Shown here: positions 63,312 through 64,000 of the stretch, piece by piece | Layout of the letters: each line of letters opens with the position of its first letter | Numbering within the stretch: the stretch's first letter is position 1 | Source of the DNA: Paramacrobiotus metropolitanus | Taxonomy: Eukaryota; Tardigrada; Eutardigrada; Parachela; Macrobiotidae | DNA: 64,000 nt | Assembly (NCBI RefSeq): GCF_019649055.1 | Contig: NW_026570222.1 | Coordinates: forward strand, 2,046,001-2,110,000 | Direction of reading: 5' to 3' | The notes under the pieces: generated by a model | Told to the model about the DNA's origin: nothing | Seen by the model: the letters and a program-made list of their open reading frames with translations, nothing else | Databases searched by the model: none | Made by a program: the position numbers and the translations under genes

Positions 63312-64000
63312 TTTAGAATACTAAAGCAGATGCTAGCAAAACTGTGGTGAAAATGAAATTTGGTCTTTAAAATAAAACAACTTTACAAATAACCGTAAAA
63401 AACATTGTGTACAACAAGTGCAGTCAACACAGTGAGCAGTGAGTGCGAAATTATTAATTAAGTAATTTTTTAATGTCTGAGGCGGTGTGAGCGGCGAGCT
63501 TAGGCTTGTTGCTCTCACCATCAGACTCGCGATCAAGCGCTCATCTTGGCTTCTGATCGCGAATGGACATTTTATTTTTCCCTAACTTAAAATCTGAATA
63601 AGGGGCTTAAGCTTTTTTCGGATTTATTTTCTTTTTTTTGTAAGTATTACTGTAGTTTTATATTACTGTCGTAAATCAGGGTTTTTGTTTATCGTGAACC
63701 ACAATTCCATTGTGTTCCGGGCTAATCTATGTACTGTTTATTGCTCATTTTAAATATCTGCTTGACTGCTAGTCTGCTTCCGTACCTTTGCTTTATTCAT
63801 GTACTCAGTTGTAGTGTTGTACTGTGTTCGGATATGTGGCGACTTTAAACTGGCGAACCCCGAGGAAACATCACATTTGCTGTAACGGTAACTCGCCGTC
63901 CCGTTTATCTATCTACCTTCTTGAGTAGTGAGTATTAACATCGTTCTTATCACCATCTCTTTGGTTAGTAATACTGTATTAGGACCGAATTTCTTGCTAA
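63312..64000. other. Right-edge region, nothing recognised
   Basis: This stretch lies upstream of THUMPD1 and should contain its promoter. A short inverted repeat (TCGCGATCA..TGATCGCGA) lies near 63527-63562. No exon was recognised before the window edge. Confidence 0.5.

Overview
The window is nuclear DNA of an animal. Every recognised gene is split by short spliceosomal introns (GT..AG, often 50-300 bases), several genes are metazoan-specific (an Epac-type Rap exchange factor, POSH, an FHIP subunit, tetraspanins, an ESE-type ETS factor), and AATAAA signals sit downstream of several stop codons. Short introns and close spacing suggest a small-genome invertebrate. The phylum cannot be fixed from this sequence alone. 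No bacterial operon, rRNA, convincing tRNA or CRISPR array was seen.

Layout. 1-2.3 kb: three exons (minus strand) of the first cyclic-nucleotide-binding domain of an Epac gene that runs off the left edge, followed by about 9.7 kb without a recognisable exon. 12.1-14.8 kb: RPF1 (+) converging on SEC22B (-). 16.1-17.1 kb: an orphan acidic protein (+). 19.7-21.7 kb: NATD1 (+) converging on TMA7 (-). 22.0-22.7 kb: a full-length foldback element with a 7-bp target duplication. 24.1-29.0 kb: a small basic protein with an acidic tail (-), divergent from a complete nine-exon ALKBH8 (+). 30.8-36.9 kb: two convergent tetraspanins with a second 7-bp-duplication foldback element between them. 39.0-51.0 kb: a large ETS transcription factor (-) with two alternative terminal exons that finish the DNA-binding domain differently. 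53.6-56.1 kb: a compact POSH-like protein with RING and only the last SH3 domain (-). 58.3-62.0 kb: an FHIP subunit (+) converging on THUMPD1 (-) at 62.4-63.3 kb.

Most genes are housekeeping genes: ribosome biogenesis (RPF1, TMA7), tRNA modification (ALKBH8, THUMPD1), membrane traffic (SEC22B, FHIP, tetraspanins) and signalling or transcription (Epac, POSH, ETS). Nothing suggests they act as a cluster. The least ordinary items are the duplicated terminal exon inside the ETS domain, the reduced POSH, the two foldback elements, a set of isolated near-perfect palindromes between genes, and frequent splice donors starting GTAC.

All exon models were built by eye from reading frame, splice consensus and remembered family architecture. 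Phases were checked by arithmetic. No transcript evidence or database search was available.
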